Source of the DNA: Lachnospiraceae bacterium
GTDB taxonomy: Bacteria; Bacillota; Clostridia; Lachnospirales; Lachnospiraceae
Assembly (NCBI GenBank): GCA_014804445.1
Contig: JAAUZU010000006.1
Location: 1 to 64,000 of the forward strand
Direction: 5' to 3'
Length of the DNA: 64,000 bases
Shown: positions 43,131-52,917 of the stretch, piece after piece
Position numbering within the stretch: position 1 is the first letter of the stretch
Layout: each line of letters starts with the position of its first letter
Position numbers and translations under genes: made by a program
The notes under the pieces: generated by a model
Database searches by the model: none
What the model was told of the DNA's origin: nothing
The model's input: only the letters and a program-made list of their open reading frames with translations

Positions 43131-44141
43131 ATGGCGGATATGGTAAATGTAGCAGTGGATGCCATGGGAGGTGACAATGCGCCCGGTGAGATTGTAAAAG
43201 GAGCCGTCGAAGCAGTAAATGCCGATGAGCGCGTAAAGGTTTTTCTTGTGGGACGAAAGGCTGCGATTGAGAAAGAGCTTGCAGGACAGACATATGACAG
43301 CGCGCGGGTGGAGATCGTACATGCCGAAGAGGTGATAGAGACGGCAGAGCCGCCTGTTATGGCAATACGCCGTAAGAAGGATTCTTCCATTGTAAAGGCG
43401 ATGCATATGGTGAAGGATGGAACCTGTGACGCCTTCGTATCGGCCGGTTCGACCGGAGCGGTTCTGGTTGGCGGACAGGTATTGGTAGGACGTATCAAAG
43501 GCGTGGAGAGACCGCCGCTTGCTCCCCTGATTCCGACGGAAAACGGGGCAGCGCTGCTGGTTGACTGCGGCGCCAATGTAGATGCGAGGCCTTCCCATCT
43601 GGTACAGTTTGCAAAAATGGGTTCCGTATACATGGAAAACGTTATGGGAGTTCACAACCCAAGGGTAGGAATCGTCAATATCGGAGCGGAAGAGGAGAAA
43701 GGAAACGCGCTGGTAAAGGAAACCTTTCCGCTTTTGAAAAACTGTCCGGAAATCAACTTCATCGGCAGTGTGGAGGCAAGAGACATTCCTGCAGGAATAG
43801 CGGACGTAATTGTCTGTGAAGCATTTGTGGGCAACGTTGTCCTAAAGCTTTATGAAGGCGTCGGCGCTACGCTGATTAAAAAGATAAAGACAGGCATAAC
43901 GAGCAGTTTGATAAGTAAGATGGGAGCATTTCTGGTAAAACCGGCATTAAGGAAGACCTTGAAGGCGTTTGATTTGGAGGAATACGGCGGTGCGCCCATG
44001 CTTGGATTGAACGGTCTGGTGGTAAAAACACACGGAAGCTCAAAGGCAGTGGAAATCAAAAACTCTGTTCTGCAGTGTGTAACATTTAAGGAACAGAGAA
44101 TTAATGATAAAATAAAAGAAAAAATTACACTAGAGGATTAA
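43131..44141 (+). CDS. plsX: Phosphate acyltransferase PlsX
   Basis: This 336-residue enzyme makes acyl phosphate from acyl-ACP for phospholipid synthesis. It has NVAVDAMGGDNAPGEIVKGA at the start, CDAFVSAGSTGAVLVGG, VDCGANVDARPSHLVQFA and VEARDIPAGIADVIVCEAFVGNVVLKL. Its length is normal. AAAGGGAG precedes ATG 43131. The order plsX-acpP-rnc-smc-ftsY is the classic Firmicutes arrangement. Confidence 0.95.
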   Translation: MADMVNVAVDAMGGDNAPGEIVKGAVEAVNADERVKVFLVGRKAAIEKELAGQTYDSARVEIVHAEEVIETAEPPVMAIRRKKDSSIVKAMHMVKDGTCDAFVSAGSTGAVLVGGQVLVGRIKGVERPPLAPLIPTENGAALLVDCGANVDARPSHLVQFAKMGSVYMENVMGVHNPRVGIVNIGAEEEKGNALVKETFPLLKNCPEINFIGSVEARDIPAGIADVIVCEAFVGNVVLKLYEGVGATLIKKIKTGITSSLISKMGAFLVKPALRKTLKAFDLEEYGGAPMLGLNGLVVKTHGSSKAVEIKNSVLQCVTFKEQRINDKIKEKITLED

Positions 44142-44157
44142 GAAAGGGAAATGAAGT

Positions 44158-44391
44158 ATGGAATTTGAGAAGCTGAAAAAAGTCATCGCGGAAGTATTAA
44201 ATGTGGATCCTGAGGAAATTACGCCGGAGTCAACCTTTATGGATGATTTAGGTGCGGATTCTCTGGATGTTTTTCAGATTATTATGGGCATCGAGGAGGA
44301 GTTTGATATCGAGATTCCCGCAGAGAAGGCAGAGAAGATTTCTACCGTGGAGGAAGCGGTGGAATTAATTAAAAATGCTGTTAATTTCTAA
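44158..44391 (+). CDS. acpP: Acyl carrier protein
   Basis: This 77-residue acidic helical protein has the phosphopantetheine-attachment Ser35 in GADSLDVFQ. It carries growing acyl chains in fatty acid synthesis and hands them to PlsX, encoded 16 bases upstream. AAGAAAGGGAAATGAAG precedes ATG 44158. It is of the normal small size. Confidence 0.96.
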   Translation: MEFEKLKKVIAEVLNVDPEEITPESTFMDDLGADSLDVFQIIMGIEEEFDIEIPAEKAEKISTVEEAVELIKNAVNF

Positions 44392-44405
44392 AAAAGAGTA
44401 ACGTT

Positions 44406-44491
44406 AAGGTATTCCTGTGTACCGTCTGCTGTCTATAAGGCAAAGTGTACAGCTTTATTGTTCAGAAGCGAAGCGGTATCAGGAATACTTT
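44406..44491 (+). other. Long stem-loop between acpP and rnc
   Basis: GTATTCCTG (44409-44417) pairs perfectly with CAGGAATAC (44480-44488), flanked by weaker pairs. After a small bulge TACCG (44420-44424) pairs with CGGTA (44474-44478), and GCTGT/ACAGC (44428-44432, 44449-44453) can form inside. The whole structure is ~85 bases. It has only a short T-rich tail (TTTGTTT). It could be a weak terminator, a processing site, or an RNase III substrate for the downstream gene product. Confidence 0.6.
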
Positions 44492-44523
44492 GTTTATGAA
44501 ATGGAAACACAGAGGAATAAGTT

Positions 44524-45240
44524 ATGATGCCCTTATGCATGCAGGAGGAACTGGAAAATAGAATCGGTTATCACTTTCATAATCAGGCGCTTTTAAAACA
44601 GGCGCTTACGCACAGTTCGTTCAGCAATGAACAGAAAATCAACAAAAAGCCGCATTACGAGAGGCTGGAGTTTTTGGGCGATGCCGTGCTGGAACTGGTG
44701 ACAAGCGACTTTTTGTACCACAAATATCCGGATATGGCGGAGGGAAAGCTTTCCAAGACAAGAGCGTCCATGGTATGTGAGTCCTCGCTTGCCCTTTGCG
44801 CCGAAGAACTGGATTTGGGTGGTTTTCTGCTGCTGGGTAAGGGTGAGGAGAGCGACAGGGGCAGGATTAAGGCTTCCATTATCGCGGACGTGATGGAGGC
44901 GATTATCGGAGCCATTTATCTTGATGGGGGAATGGAGCCGGCAAAGGCGCATATTTATCGTTTTGTGCTTTCAGATTTGGAGCATAAGACTTTGTTTTAC
45001 GACAGCAAGAGCAATCTGCAGGAATATATCCAGAAAAACCTGAAAAAGGAATTTCATTACGAACTGATAGGCGTATCGGGACCGGAGCATGATAAAACCT
45101 TTCAGGTTGAGGTTCTGATGGAAGGCATCCGGCTGGGAAGCGGACAGGGAAGAACCAAAAAGGCTGCAGAACAGAAGGCTGCTTATGAGGCGTTATTAAA
45201 ATTCAGGGCGGCAGGGAAGGAATCGGATTCATGTATTTAA
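44524..45240 (+). CDS. rnc: Ribonuclease III
   Basis: This 238-residue double-strand-specific RNase is used in rRNA processing and mRNA decay. The catalytic signature ERLEFLGDAVLEL is near residue 46, the second metal-site segment ADVMEAIIGAIYLDGG is near 120, and a C-terminal dsRNA-binding domain (about 160-230) ends in GRTKKAAEQKAAYEALL. AGAGGA precedes ATG 44524 by 7 bases. It overlaps smc by 10 bases. The upstream stem-loop might serve for autoregulation, as RNase III controls its own message in other bacteria. Confidence 0.95.
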   Translation: MMPLCMQEELENRIGYHFHNQALLKQALTHSSFSNEQKINKKPHYERLEFLGDAVLELVTSDFLYHKYPDMAEGKLSKTRASMVCESSLALCAEELDLGGFLLLGKGEESDRGRIKASIIADVMEAIIGAIYLDGGMEPAKAHIYRFVLSDLEHKTLFYDSKSNLQEYIQKNLKKEFHYELIGVSGPEHDKTFQVEVLMEGIRLGSGQGRTKKAAEQKAAYEALLKFRAAGKESDSCI

Positions 45241-48200
45241 AAAGTATTGAGGTATACGGCTTTAAGTCCTTTGCCAACAAAATAACATTCCGCTTTCACA
45301 ATGGTATTACAGGTATTGTGGGACCGAACGGGAGCGGAAAAAGCAATGTGGCGGACGCGGTGCGCTGGGTGCTCGGAGAGCAGCGAATCAAGCAGCTTCG
45401 CGGCGCTTCCATGCAGGATGTCATTTTCTCGGGAACAGAAACCAGAAAACCTTTAAGCTATGCTTATGTGGCAATTACACTGGACAATGCAGACCATCAG
45501 CTTGCCATCGATTATGATGAAGTGACGGTTGCAAGAAGAATATACCGTTCCGGGGAAAGTGAATATCTGATTAATGGCTCCGCATGCAGACTGAAAGATG
45601 TCAACGAGCTGTTTTATGATACGGGTATCGGTAAAGAGGGATATTCCATCATCGGACAGGGACAGATAGATAAGATACTGAGTGGAAAGCCCGAGGAGAG
45701 AAGGGAGCTTTTTGACGAGGCTGCCGGCATTGTAAAGTTCAAGCGAAGAAAATATGCGGCGCAGAAAAAACTGGAGGACGAAAAGGCAAATCTGGTGCGT
45801 GTAAACGATATTCTTTCGGAGCTGGAGAAGCAGGTGGCACCGCTGGAAAAGCAGTCGGAAACGGCGAAGGTTTACTTAAAAAAGAAAGAAGAATTAAAAA
45901 CGCTGGACGTGAATATGTTCTTACTGGAGCATAACCGCTTAAAAGAGCAGCTTCAAGCGGCGGAAGAGAAATATGCGGCTGCAGCAGGAGAACTGGAAAG
46001 CACCGGCAAAAAATACGAGAACATTAAGGAAGAATACGAGAAAATCCAAAACGATATTGAACTGCTGGAACAGGCGATAGAACAGGCGAGGACAAGCCTG
46101 ACAGATACCTCGGTTCTGCGCGGTAAGCTAGAGGGCGAAATCAATGTCTTAAAGGAGCAGCTTCATTCCGCAGGGGAAAACGAGCAGCATTTAAGGCACA
46201 GGCAGGAGAGCGTACAGGCTGAAATTGATGCAAAAAATCTGGACAGGGATAAGATACTGCAGGAAAAGCAGGACATCGACGGACAGGTTGCAGAGATAAC
46301 GGCAGAAAGAGACAAGGTGCGGGCAGCGCTGGAGCAGGTACAGAACCGGATTCAGGAGTTGAACGACAGCATTGAGAATGGCAAAAATACAATCATCGGC
46401 GAATTGAACCAGCGTGCTACCATAAAGTCAAAGATGGGACGCTACGATACCATGCTGGAGCAGATTGCCATCAGAAAGGCAGAACTGAATTCCAGGCTTC
46501 TCCGTGTGAAATCGGACGAGGCAGCAAGGGAGGACAGTATCCGCCAGCTAGAGCAGCAGTTTGAGGAAATCACACAGACGCTTGCCGCTATGAATAAGCA
46601 GACGGAAAGCATGGAAAAGGAACTTGTGGGGTTGCGGGAGACGCTTGCGGGAAAAGACGCCGCACTGCGGGAGGCACAGGAGCAGTACCATCAGGAAAAA
46701 TCAAAACTGGATGCCCTCTCCAATCTGACAGAGCGTTACGAGGGCTATGGCGGAAGCGTTAAGCGGGTGATGGAACAGAAGGATACCGAAAAGGGCATCG
46801 TAGGCGTTGTGGCAGATATTATTAAGGTGGAAAAACGCTATGAAACTGCCATTGAGACGGCGCTCGGCGGCAATATACAGAATATTGTGACGGATGATGA
46901 GGAAACCGCCAAGAGAATGATAGGTTTCTTGAAGAAAAATAAGCTGGGGCGCGCTACTTTTCTGCCGCTTACCAGCATCACAAACCCGCAGGAATTTAAA
47001 AATCCGGAAGCACTTACGGAAAAAGGCGTTATCGGGATGGCGGACGGTCTGGTGCAAACAGAGGAACGCTACAGAAATGTGGCGAGAGCTATGTTAGGAC
47101 GCATTGTGGTGGTAGATAATGTGGACAATGCAGTCAAAATCGCCAGAAAGTTTGACTATGGAATCCGTATGGTGACACTGGAGGGCGAGCTTTTAGTGCC
47201 CGGCGGCGCAATCAGCGGCGGTGCTTTTAAAAATAACAGTAATCTTTTGGGCAGACGGCGCGAGATTGAAGAGTTGGAGAAAAAAACAGAAAAGCTCCTT
47301 GCATCTGTGAAGACATTTGGCAGGGAAATCGAAGAAACGAAGGAGAAGCGCAACAAACTCAGGCTGGAGATTGAGGCACATAAAGCGGAGATACAGAGGA
47401 AATTCCTGGAGCAGAATACAGTCCGTTTAAATGTAGAGGCTGCCAAGGAAAAAATGGAAGAGGCGGAAGCCGGTTCACGTTCCCTGAAAAATGAGGAGCA
47501 GGAAATCGAAAAACAGATATTGGATATCAAGGGCAGCAAGGAGGAAATCAGACGGGAACTGGAAGAGTCTGAAAAGCAGGAAAAATCAGCAGAAAAGCAG
47601 ATTGCAGACTGCCAGAAGGAGCTTGAAGAGCGCAGGGAGGAAGAAACTGAAAGCGCAGCCAAAGTGTCGGAGTGGGACATGAAGGTGGAAAAAATGCTGC
47701 AGATGCAAGGGTTCCAACAGCAGAATGTGGATCGTATCAGCGGTGAAATCAAGCGGTTTGAGGCGGAGCTTGCTGAAATAGAGGGCGGTCTTTCGGATAA
47801 TATCCGCAATGTGGAGGAAAAGACAAAAAACATTTCGGAAATTGAAAAGACAATCGCTGCTTCCCACACGACGCAGGAACAGTCCAAACAGGAACTTTCC
47901 GATAATATTGCCCGAAAGGAAGAACTCTCCGCAAAGCAGAAGAATTTCTTTGCGGAAAGAGAAGCGATTGCAGAGCAGATGACCTCCCTTGACAAGGAGG
48001 TATACCGCCTGAACTCCCAGAAGGAAAAATTTGAGGAGGCGATGGAGACCCAGATAAACTATATGTGGGATGAGTATGAAATTACGCTGTCCGACGCCGC
48101 TTCCATCCGCAATGAGGAGATGACAGATCTTTCTGCCATGAAGCGGGAAATCACTTCATTGAAGGAGCAGATTAAGAAACTGGGAGATGTCAATGTCAAC

Positions 48201-48791
48201 GCCATTGAGGATTATAAAAATCTGATGGAGCGTTACACATTTTTAAAGAACCAGCATGATGATCTGGTGGAGGCAGAGAAGACCTTAGAGGGTATTATCA
48301 CGGAGCTGGATACTGCCATGCGCAAGCAGTTCCATGAAAAATTCGGTGAGATAAACAGAGAGTTTGACAAGGTATTCAAGGAATTGTTCGGCGGCGGCAA
48401 GGGAAGCCTTGAGCTGATGGAGGACGAGGATATTTTAGAGGCGGGCATCCGCATCATCGCCCAGCCGCCCGGAAAGAAGCTGCAGAATATGATGCAGTTG
48501 TCCGGTGGGGAAAAAGCGCTTACCGCCATTGCGCTGCTCTTTGCCATTCAAAATCTGAAGCCGTCGCCTTTCTGTCTTTTAGATGAAATCGAGGCGGCGC
48601 TGGACGAGTCCAATGTAGGGCGTTTTGCAAAGTACTTACATAAGCTCACGAAGAACACGCAGTTTATCGTCATTACCCATAGAAGAGGCACTATGGAAAA
48701 GGCTGACAGGCTTTACGGCATCACCATGCAGGAAAAAGGCGTGTCGGCGCTTGTGAGCGTCAACCTGATAGATAAGGATTTGGATGATTAA
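45231..48791 (+). CDS. smc: Chromosome partition protein SMC
   Basis: This 1186-residue SMC ATPase compacts and separates chromosomes together with ScpA and ScpB. Walker A GPNGSGKSNVADAVRWVLGEQ is near residue 32. Long coiled coils (about 170-500 and 670-1020) flank a hinge near 510-660 (VGVVADIIKVEKRYETAIETALGG). The C-terminal head has signature LSGGEKALTAIALLFA and Walker B CLLDEIEAALDESN. The length is typical. It overlaps rnc by 10 bases and is followed 12 bases later by ftsY. Confidence 0.97.
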   Translation: MYLKSIEVYGFKSFANKITFRFHNGITGIVGPNGSGKSNVADAVRWVLGEQRIKQLRGASMQDVIFSGTETRKPLSYAYVAITLDNADHQLAIDYDEVTVARRIYRSGESEYLINGSACRLKDVNELFYDTGIGKEGYSIIGQGQIDKILSGKPEERRELFDEAAGIVKFKRRKYAAQKKLEDEKANLVRVNDILSELEKQVAPLEKQSETAKVYLKKKEELKTLDVNMFLLEHNRLKEQLQAAEEKYAAAAGELESTGKKYENIKEEYEKIQNDIELLEQAIEQARTSLTDTSVLRGKLEGEINVLKEQLHSAGENEQHLRHRQESVQAEIDAKNLDRDKILQEKQDIDGQVAEITAERDKVRAALEQVQNRIQELNDSIENGKNTIIGELNQRATIKSKMGRYDTMLEQIAIRKAELNSRLLRVKSDEAAREDSIRQLEQQFEEITQTLAAMNKQTESMEKELVGLRETLAGKDAALREAQEQYHQEKSKLDALSNLTERYEGYGGSVKRVMEQKDTEKGIVGVVADIIKVEKRYETAIETALGGNIQNIVTDDEETAKRMIGFLKKNKLGRATFLPLTSITNPQEFKNPEALTEKGVIGMADGLVQTEERYRNVARAMLGRIVVVDNVDNAVKIARKFDYGIRMVTLEGELLVPGGAISGGAFKNNSNLLGRRREIEELEKKTEKLLASVKTFGREIEETKEKRNKLRLEIEAHKAEIQRKFLEQNTVRLNVEAAKEKMEEAEAGSRSLKNEEQEIEKQILDIKGSKEEIRRELEESEKQEKSAEKQIADCQKELEERREEETESAAKVSEWDMKVEKMLQMQGFQQQNVDRISGEIKRFEAELAEIEGGLSDNIRNVEEKTKNISEIEKTIAASHTTQEQSKQELSDNIARKEELSAKQKNFFAEREAIAEQMTSLDKEVYRLNSQKEKFEEAMETQINYMWDEYEITLSDAASIRNEEMTDLSAMKREITSLKEQIKKLGDVNVNAIEDYKNLMERYTFLKNQHDDLVEAEKTLEGIITELDTAMRKQFHEKFGEINREFDKVFKELFGGGKGSLELMEDEDILEAGIRIIAQPPGKKLQNMMQLSGGEKALTAIALLFAIQNLKPSPFCLLDEIEAALDESNVGRFAKYLHKLTKNTQFIVITHRRGTMEKADRLYGITMQEKGVSALVSVNLIDKDLDD

Positions 48792-48803
48792 AAGGAGGTC
48801 ATT

Positions 48804-49748
48804 TTGAGCGAGGAAAAGAAAGGCTTTTTTGCCAGACTAAAATCCGGTCTGCAAAAGACCAGAGACAATATCGTCCGCGGAATTGATTCCGTATTCAGCG
48901 GATTTTCAGCAATTGATGAAGACTTTTATGAGGAGCTGGAAGAAATCCTCATCATGGGAGATATCGGCGTCAACGCTACCATGCAGATTGTGGAGCGCCT
49001 AAAGGCGCAGGTAAAGGAACAGCATATCAAGGAGCCTTCCGAGTGCAAGAAACTGCTGATTGAGAGCATCAAGGAGCAGATGCAGGTGGGGGAGACGGCG
49101 TATGATTTTGAAAAGGAGCAGTCTGTCATTATGGTCATTGGCGTCAACGGCGTGGGCAAGACCACCTCGGTTGGCAAGCTGGCGGGCAAGCTGAAGGAGA
49201 ACGGCAGGCGTGTGCTGATAGCGGCGGCGGATACTTTCAGGGCGGCGGCAGGCGAACAGCTCAGGGAGTGGGCTGACAGGGCAGGCGTCGATATGATTGG
49301 CGGCAGCGAGGGCTCTGATCCGGCAAGCGTGGTATTTGATGCGGTTTCGGCAGCAAAGGCGCGCAGGGCGGATGTGCTGCTGATTGATACGGCCGGCAGG
49401 CTGCACAACAAGAAGAACCTGATGGAAGAGTTGAAAAAGATGAACCGTATCATTGACAGGGAATATCCCAATACCCACAGGGAAAACTTGATTGTGCTGG
49501 ATGGCACCACCGGACAGAATGCGCTTGCGCAGGCGAGGGAGTTTGGTTCCGTGACAGAACTGACGGGGATTATACTGACTAAAATGGACGGCACGGCCAA
49601 GGGAGGCATTGCGGTGGCAATTCAGTCAGAGCTGAATGTGCCGGTGAAATATATCGGCGTGGGAGAAACCATAGAAGATTTACAGAAGTTTAATGCAGAG
49701 GAATTTGTGAACGCCCTGTTTGATATACCGGAGAGCGTTTCTGAGTAA
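48804..49748 (+). CDS. ftsY: Signal recognition particle receptor FtsY
   Basis: This 314-residue SRP GTPase receptor targets translating ribosomes to the membrane. The G-domain has G1 GVNGVGKTTSVGKLAG, DTFRAAAGEQL, DTAGRLHNKKNLMEEL, TKMDGTAKGG and the C-terminal GVGETIEDLQKFN. The acidic N-terminal A domain of enterobacteria is missing, as usual in Firmicutes. Translation starts at TTG 48804, five bases after AAAGGAGGT. Its partner ffh is at 56320. Confidence 0.95.
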   Translation: MSEEKKGFFARLKSGLQKTRDNIVRGIDSVFSGFSAIDEDFYEELEEILIMGDIGVNATMQIVERLKAQVKEQHIKEPSECKKLLIESIKEQMQVGETAYDFEKEQSVIMVIGVNGVGKTTSVGKLAGKLKENGRRVLIAAADTFRAAAGEQLREWADRAGVDMIGGSEGSDPASVVFDAVSAAKARRADVLLIDTAGRLHNKKNLMEELKKMNRIIDREYPNTHRENLIVLDGTTGQNALAQAREFGSVTELTGIILTKMDGTAKGGIAVAIQSELNVPVKYIGVGETIEDLQKFNAEEFVNALFDIPESVSE

Positions 49749-49762
49749 AGAGAGGCAAAAAG

Positions 49763-50998
49763 ATGGAAGAAAAAATGTTGACACTGGAAAAATTTGAGGA
49801 GGCTTCCGAAGTCGTAAAGCGGGTTACTTTGGAAACCAAGCTGGTCTACAGCGATTATCTGAGCGCCCAGACCGGAAATAAGGTTTACCTGAAACCTGAA
49901 AATATGCAGTTTACAGGAGCTTATAAGGTGCGCGGTGCATATTATGCCATGAGCACGCTTTCTGAGGAGCAGCGGGCGAAGGGCGTTATCACAGCGTCTG
50001 CCGGAAACCATGCGCAGGGCGTTGCCTATGCAGCCAAAAGCTATGGCGTAAAGGCAACCATTGTGATGCCGACGACCACGCCGCTCATGAAGGTAAACCG
50101 CACCAAAAGCTACGGGGCGGAGGTTGTGCTTTATGGCGATGTTTATGACGAGGCGTGCGCCAAGGCATATGAACTGGCAGAGGAAAACGGGTATACTTTT
50201 ATTCATCCTTTCAATGACTTGACGGTTGCCACAGGACAGGGAACCATAGCGATGGAAATTTTTAAAGAGCTTCCTCTTGTGGACTATATTCTGGTGCCGA
50301 TTGGCGGCGGCGGTCTTGCCACCGGCGTTTCCACGCTGGCGAAGTTTCTCAATCCTAAGATCAAGGTAATCGGAGTGGAGCCGGCAGGGGCAAACTGTAT
50401 GCAGGCGTCCCTGCAGGAAGGGAAAGTGGTGACGCTGCCCGGCGTCAATACCATAGCGGACGGTACGGCGGTAAAGACGCCCGGCGATAAACTGTTCCGC
50501 TATATACAGCAGAATCTGGATGAAATCATAACGGTAAAAGACGAGGAACTGGTTGGCGCTTTCCTTGATATGGTGGAAAATCATAAGATGGTGGTAGAAA
50601 ATTCCGGACTTCTGACGGTGGCGGCGCTAAAGCATTTGGAGGTAAAGGATAAAAAGGTGGTTGCCATTTTAAGCGGCGGTAATATGGATATTATCACCAT
50701 GTCCTCCGTGGTGCAGCAGGGATTGATCTTTAGGGACAGAATCTTTACGGTATCCGTGCTTTTGCCGGACAAACCGGGCGAACTCTATAAGATTTCCGGT
50801 ATTGTGGCAGAACTGAATGGCAATGTCGTCAAGCTGGAGCACAATCAGTTTGTATCCACCAACCGCAATGCGGCAGTGGAATTGCGGATTACCATGGAAG
50901 CGTTTGGAACAGAGCACAAAACACAGATTATCGATGCGCTGGAGCGAGAAGGCTACCGCCCCAGGCTGCTGCAGACGGTGCAGACAATTTTCAGTTAA
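49763..50998 (+). CDS. ilvA: Threonine ammonia-lyase
   Basis: This 411-residue PLP enzyme deaminates threonine to 2-oxobutyrate. The PLP lysine is in FTGAYKVRGAYYAM near residue 53. GNHAQGVAYAAKSYGVKATI and the glycine-rich phosphate loop PIGGGGLATGVSTL near residue 177 follow. The C-terminal ~80 residues are a single ACT-type domain (SVLLPDKPGELYKISGIV). The single ACT domain and ~400-residue size fit the catabolic/short biosynthetic type; the double-ACT form is ~510 residues. Its role in isoleucine synthesis or threonine use is not settled. AGAGAGGC precedes ATG 49763. It is 14 bases after ftsY. Confidence 0.9.
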   Translation: MEEKMLTLEKFEEASEVVKRVTLETKLVYSDYLSAQTGNKVYLKPENMQFTGAYKVRGAYYAMSTLSEEQRAKGVITASAGNHAQGVAYAAKSYGVKATIVMPTTTPLMKVNRTKSYGAEVVLYGDVYDEACAKAYELAEENGYTFIHPFNDLTVATGQGTIAMEIFKELPLVDYILVPIGGGGLATGVSTLAKFLNPKIKVIGVEPAGANCMQASLQEGKVVTLPGVNTIADGTAVKTPGDKLFRYIQQNLDEIITVKDEELVGAFLDMVENHKMVVENSGLLTVAALKHLEVKDKKVVAILSGGNMDIITMSSVVQQGLIFRDRIFTVSVLLPDKPGELYKISGIVAELNGNVVKLEHNQFVSTNRNAAVELRITMEAFGTEHKTQIIDALEREGYRPRLLQTVQTIFS

Positions 50999-51025
50999 AG
51001 AACAGAATGTACTGTGATTATATTG

Positions 51026-51058
51026 CAAAATCCGCATATGCTATATATGCGGATTTTG
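51026..51058 (+). terminator. Hairpin terminator after ilvA
   Basis: The 13-bp perfect stem AAAATCCGCATAT (51027-51039) / ATATGCGGATTTT (51045-51057) is extended by a C-G pair. The T-run is inside the stem end (ATTTTGTAT), so termination is likely but not ideal. It lies 28 bases after the ilvA stop. Confidence 0.72.
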
Positions 51059-51088
51059 TATCCATTATATTTCCAGAAAGGACGCGCT

Positions 51089-51988
51089 ATGAAAACAGCA
51101 ACACAAAAGGAATGGCAGCAGGCAGAGCAGAAAACGTTAAAGAAACGCATACTGGATTATCTTCTGATGACAGTATCCTGTCTTTGCTATGCGGCGGCAA
51201 TCAGTCTGTTTTTGGACCCGAACAATCTGGCGCCCGGCGGCGTGTCAGGTATTTCCATTATTTTAAACCGGCTGATTCCCATCGGTGTAGGTAATCTGAT
51301 TCTTGTAATCAACATTCCCATACTGCTTCTGGGGTTGTGGAAGTTTGGGTTTAAATTGATTTTATCCACCCTTTACTGTACGATATTATCTTCCCAGCTT
51401 ACCAATGTGCTGAGCGGCTGTGGCGCGGTGACCGAGGATCCTTTTTTGGCTGCACTGGTTGGAGCGGGAATGGTTGCGGTCGGGCTGGGCGGCGTGTTTA
51501 AGGCGGGCGCGACCACAGGGGGCATGGACATTGTGATTAAACTGCTGCGCCTGAAATATCCGCATATGAAGACAGGAGCGCTGTTTTTTTTGACTGATGT
51601 CATGGTGGTGGCAGCTTCCGTACTGGTATTTCAGGATTTGGACAGGGCGCTGTACGCGGGAATTTCAGTATTTGTCACTTCGTTTGTATTGGATATTGTT
51701 TTGTATGGACGGGATGGTGCAAAGCTGATTTATATTATAAGTGACAACTCGGAGAAAATTACGGAGAGACTTTTGGAGGAACTGGATATCGGCGTTACCT
51801 ACGTAAAGGGACAGGGCGCCTACAGTGGAAAAGAGAAAAAAGTGATTATGTGCGTTATGCGGAAACAGCTTGCACCACGGGCGGAAGAGATTGTCAAGGA
51901 TGAGGATCCGGAGGCATTTATGATTATCTCAAGCGCAACGGAAATTTACGGTGAAGGCTACAAGAGTTATTTTAGTGAAAAGCTTTGA
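51089..51988 (+). CDS. YitT-family membrane protein
   Basis: This 299-residue protein has five to six membrane helices in residues ~20-195 (for example LAPGGVSGISIILNRLIPIGVGNLILVI and GVFKAGATTGGMDIV) and a C-terminal cytoplasmic DUF2179 domain (about 205-295, with VTYVKGQGAYSGKEKKVIMCV). The family is widespread in Firmicutes and has no established function. The glycine-rich SGI and TTGGMD motifs are typical. ATG 51089 follows AAAGGACG. It probably uses a promoter not clearly seen, or reads through the ilvA hairpin. Confidence 0.9.
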   Translation: MKTATQKEWQQAEQKTLKKRILDYLLMTVSCLCYAAAISLFLDPNNLAPGGVSGISIILNRLIPIGVGNLILVINIPILLLGLWKFGFKLILSTLYCTILSSQLTNVLSGCGAVTEDPFLAALVGAGMVAVGLGGVFKAGATTGGMDIVIKLLRLKYPHMKTGALFFLTDVMVVAASVLVFQDLDRALYAGISVFVTSFVLDIVLYGRDGAKLIYIISDNSEKITERLLEELDIGVTYVKGQGAYSGKEKKVIMCVMRKQLAPRAEEIVKDEDPEAFMIISSATEIYGEGYKSYFSEKL

Positions 51989-52035
51989 AATTTGTGTGTC
52001 TTATTGTGTAAGTAGTCCGAAGAATGGAGATTGTG

Positions 52036-52881
52036 ATGGAAAATCCCGGATATGAGAAAAGGGGATATCTCTACGACGATTTCAGAATGTTTCACATTGT
52101 AGATGAGGAGGAGAGGGAATATCCCTTCCATTACCATGATTTTTACAAACTGCTGATTTTTTTAAAGGGCAGCGTGACCTACAGCATAGAAGGAAAAAGC
52201 TACAGGCTGAAGCCACATGATATGGTGTTGGTGAATAAAGGGGCAATCCACAGACCGTTGGTGGAGGCAAAGGAGCCCTATGAGCGGATTGTGTTTTATA
52301 TTTCGGAGGCGTTTCTGGAAAGGCATAAAACGGCCGAATACAATCTGGAGAGATGTTTTGAAATAGCGGGAAAAGAAGGGACGGATGTTTTGCGGTTTCC
52401 GGCAATGACAAACAGCAGGCTTCTTTCCGTGATAGAGGAAATTGAAAAAAACGGACAGGAAAATGAGCAGTATGCAGCAAAGCTCTATGCAAACGTTCTG
52501 TTCATGGAATTTATGATTCTGGTCAACCGCTGCTGCATAGACGGAACAGGTACTTTTAACAGGGCAGTGAACTTTAACCAGAAAATGATAGATTTGATAA
52601 AATATATCGGGGAGCATTTGACAGAGGAACTTTCGATAGAAGACCTTGCGGCGCATTTTTATATCAGTAAGTTTCATATGATGCGTCAGTTTAAGGAGGA
52701 AACGGGATATACCATTCACCGGTACATAACGGAAAAAAGAGTGCTTTTGGCAAAGAGTCTGATGGCTGCGGGAGTCCCGCCGACGCAGGCCTGTTATCAG
52801 TCGGGATTTCGGGATTATTCAACCTTTTTGCGAGCGTACAAGAGAAGACTGGCCCAAAACCCGTCAGAAAACAAATATTGA
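52036..52881 (+). CDS. AraC-family transcriptional regulator
   Basis: This 281-residue regulator has an N-terminal cupin-like sensing domain (about residues 10-110, with FHYHDFYKLLIFLKG and the typical LKPHDMVLVNKGAIHRP) and a C-terminal double helix-turn-helix (about 175-275, with LSIEDLAAHFYISKFHMMRQFKEETG and the second HTH ACYQSGFRDYSTFLRAYKRR). The cupin suggests a sugar or aromatic ligand. It is followed 36 bases later by the BMP-domain gene, so that gene may be its target or share its signal, which is inference. Start ATG 52036 has GGAG six bases before it. Confidence 0.88.
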   Translation: MENPGYEKRGYLYDDFRMFHIVDEEEREYPFHYHDFYKLLIFLKGSVTYSIEGKSYRLKPHDMVLVNKGAIHRPLVEAKEPYERIVFYISEAFLERHKTAEYNLERCFEIAGKEGTDVLRFPAMTNSRLLSVIEEIEKNGQENEQYAAKLYANVLFMEFMILVNRCCIDGTGTFNRAVNFNQKMIDLIKYIGEHLTEELSIEDLAAHFYISKFHMMRQFKEETGYTIHRYITEKRVLLAKSLMAAGVPPTQACYQSGFRDYSTFLRAYKRRLAQNPSENKY

Positions 52882-52917
52882 ATTGATGCCCGAAAAAGCG
52901 GGCAGGGAGGTGTAAAT

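Noticed and set aside
47156-47995. A 279-codon minus-strand frame rich in Ser opposite smc
   Set aside because: It is the reverse of the smc coiled coil (Glu/Lys codons read backwards as Ser/Phe). No start site or homology supports it.
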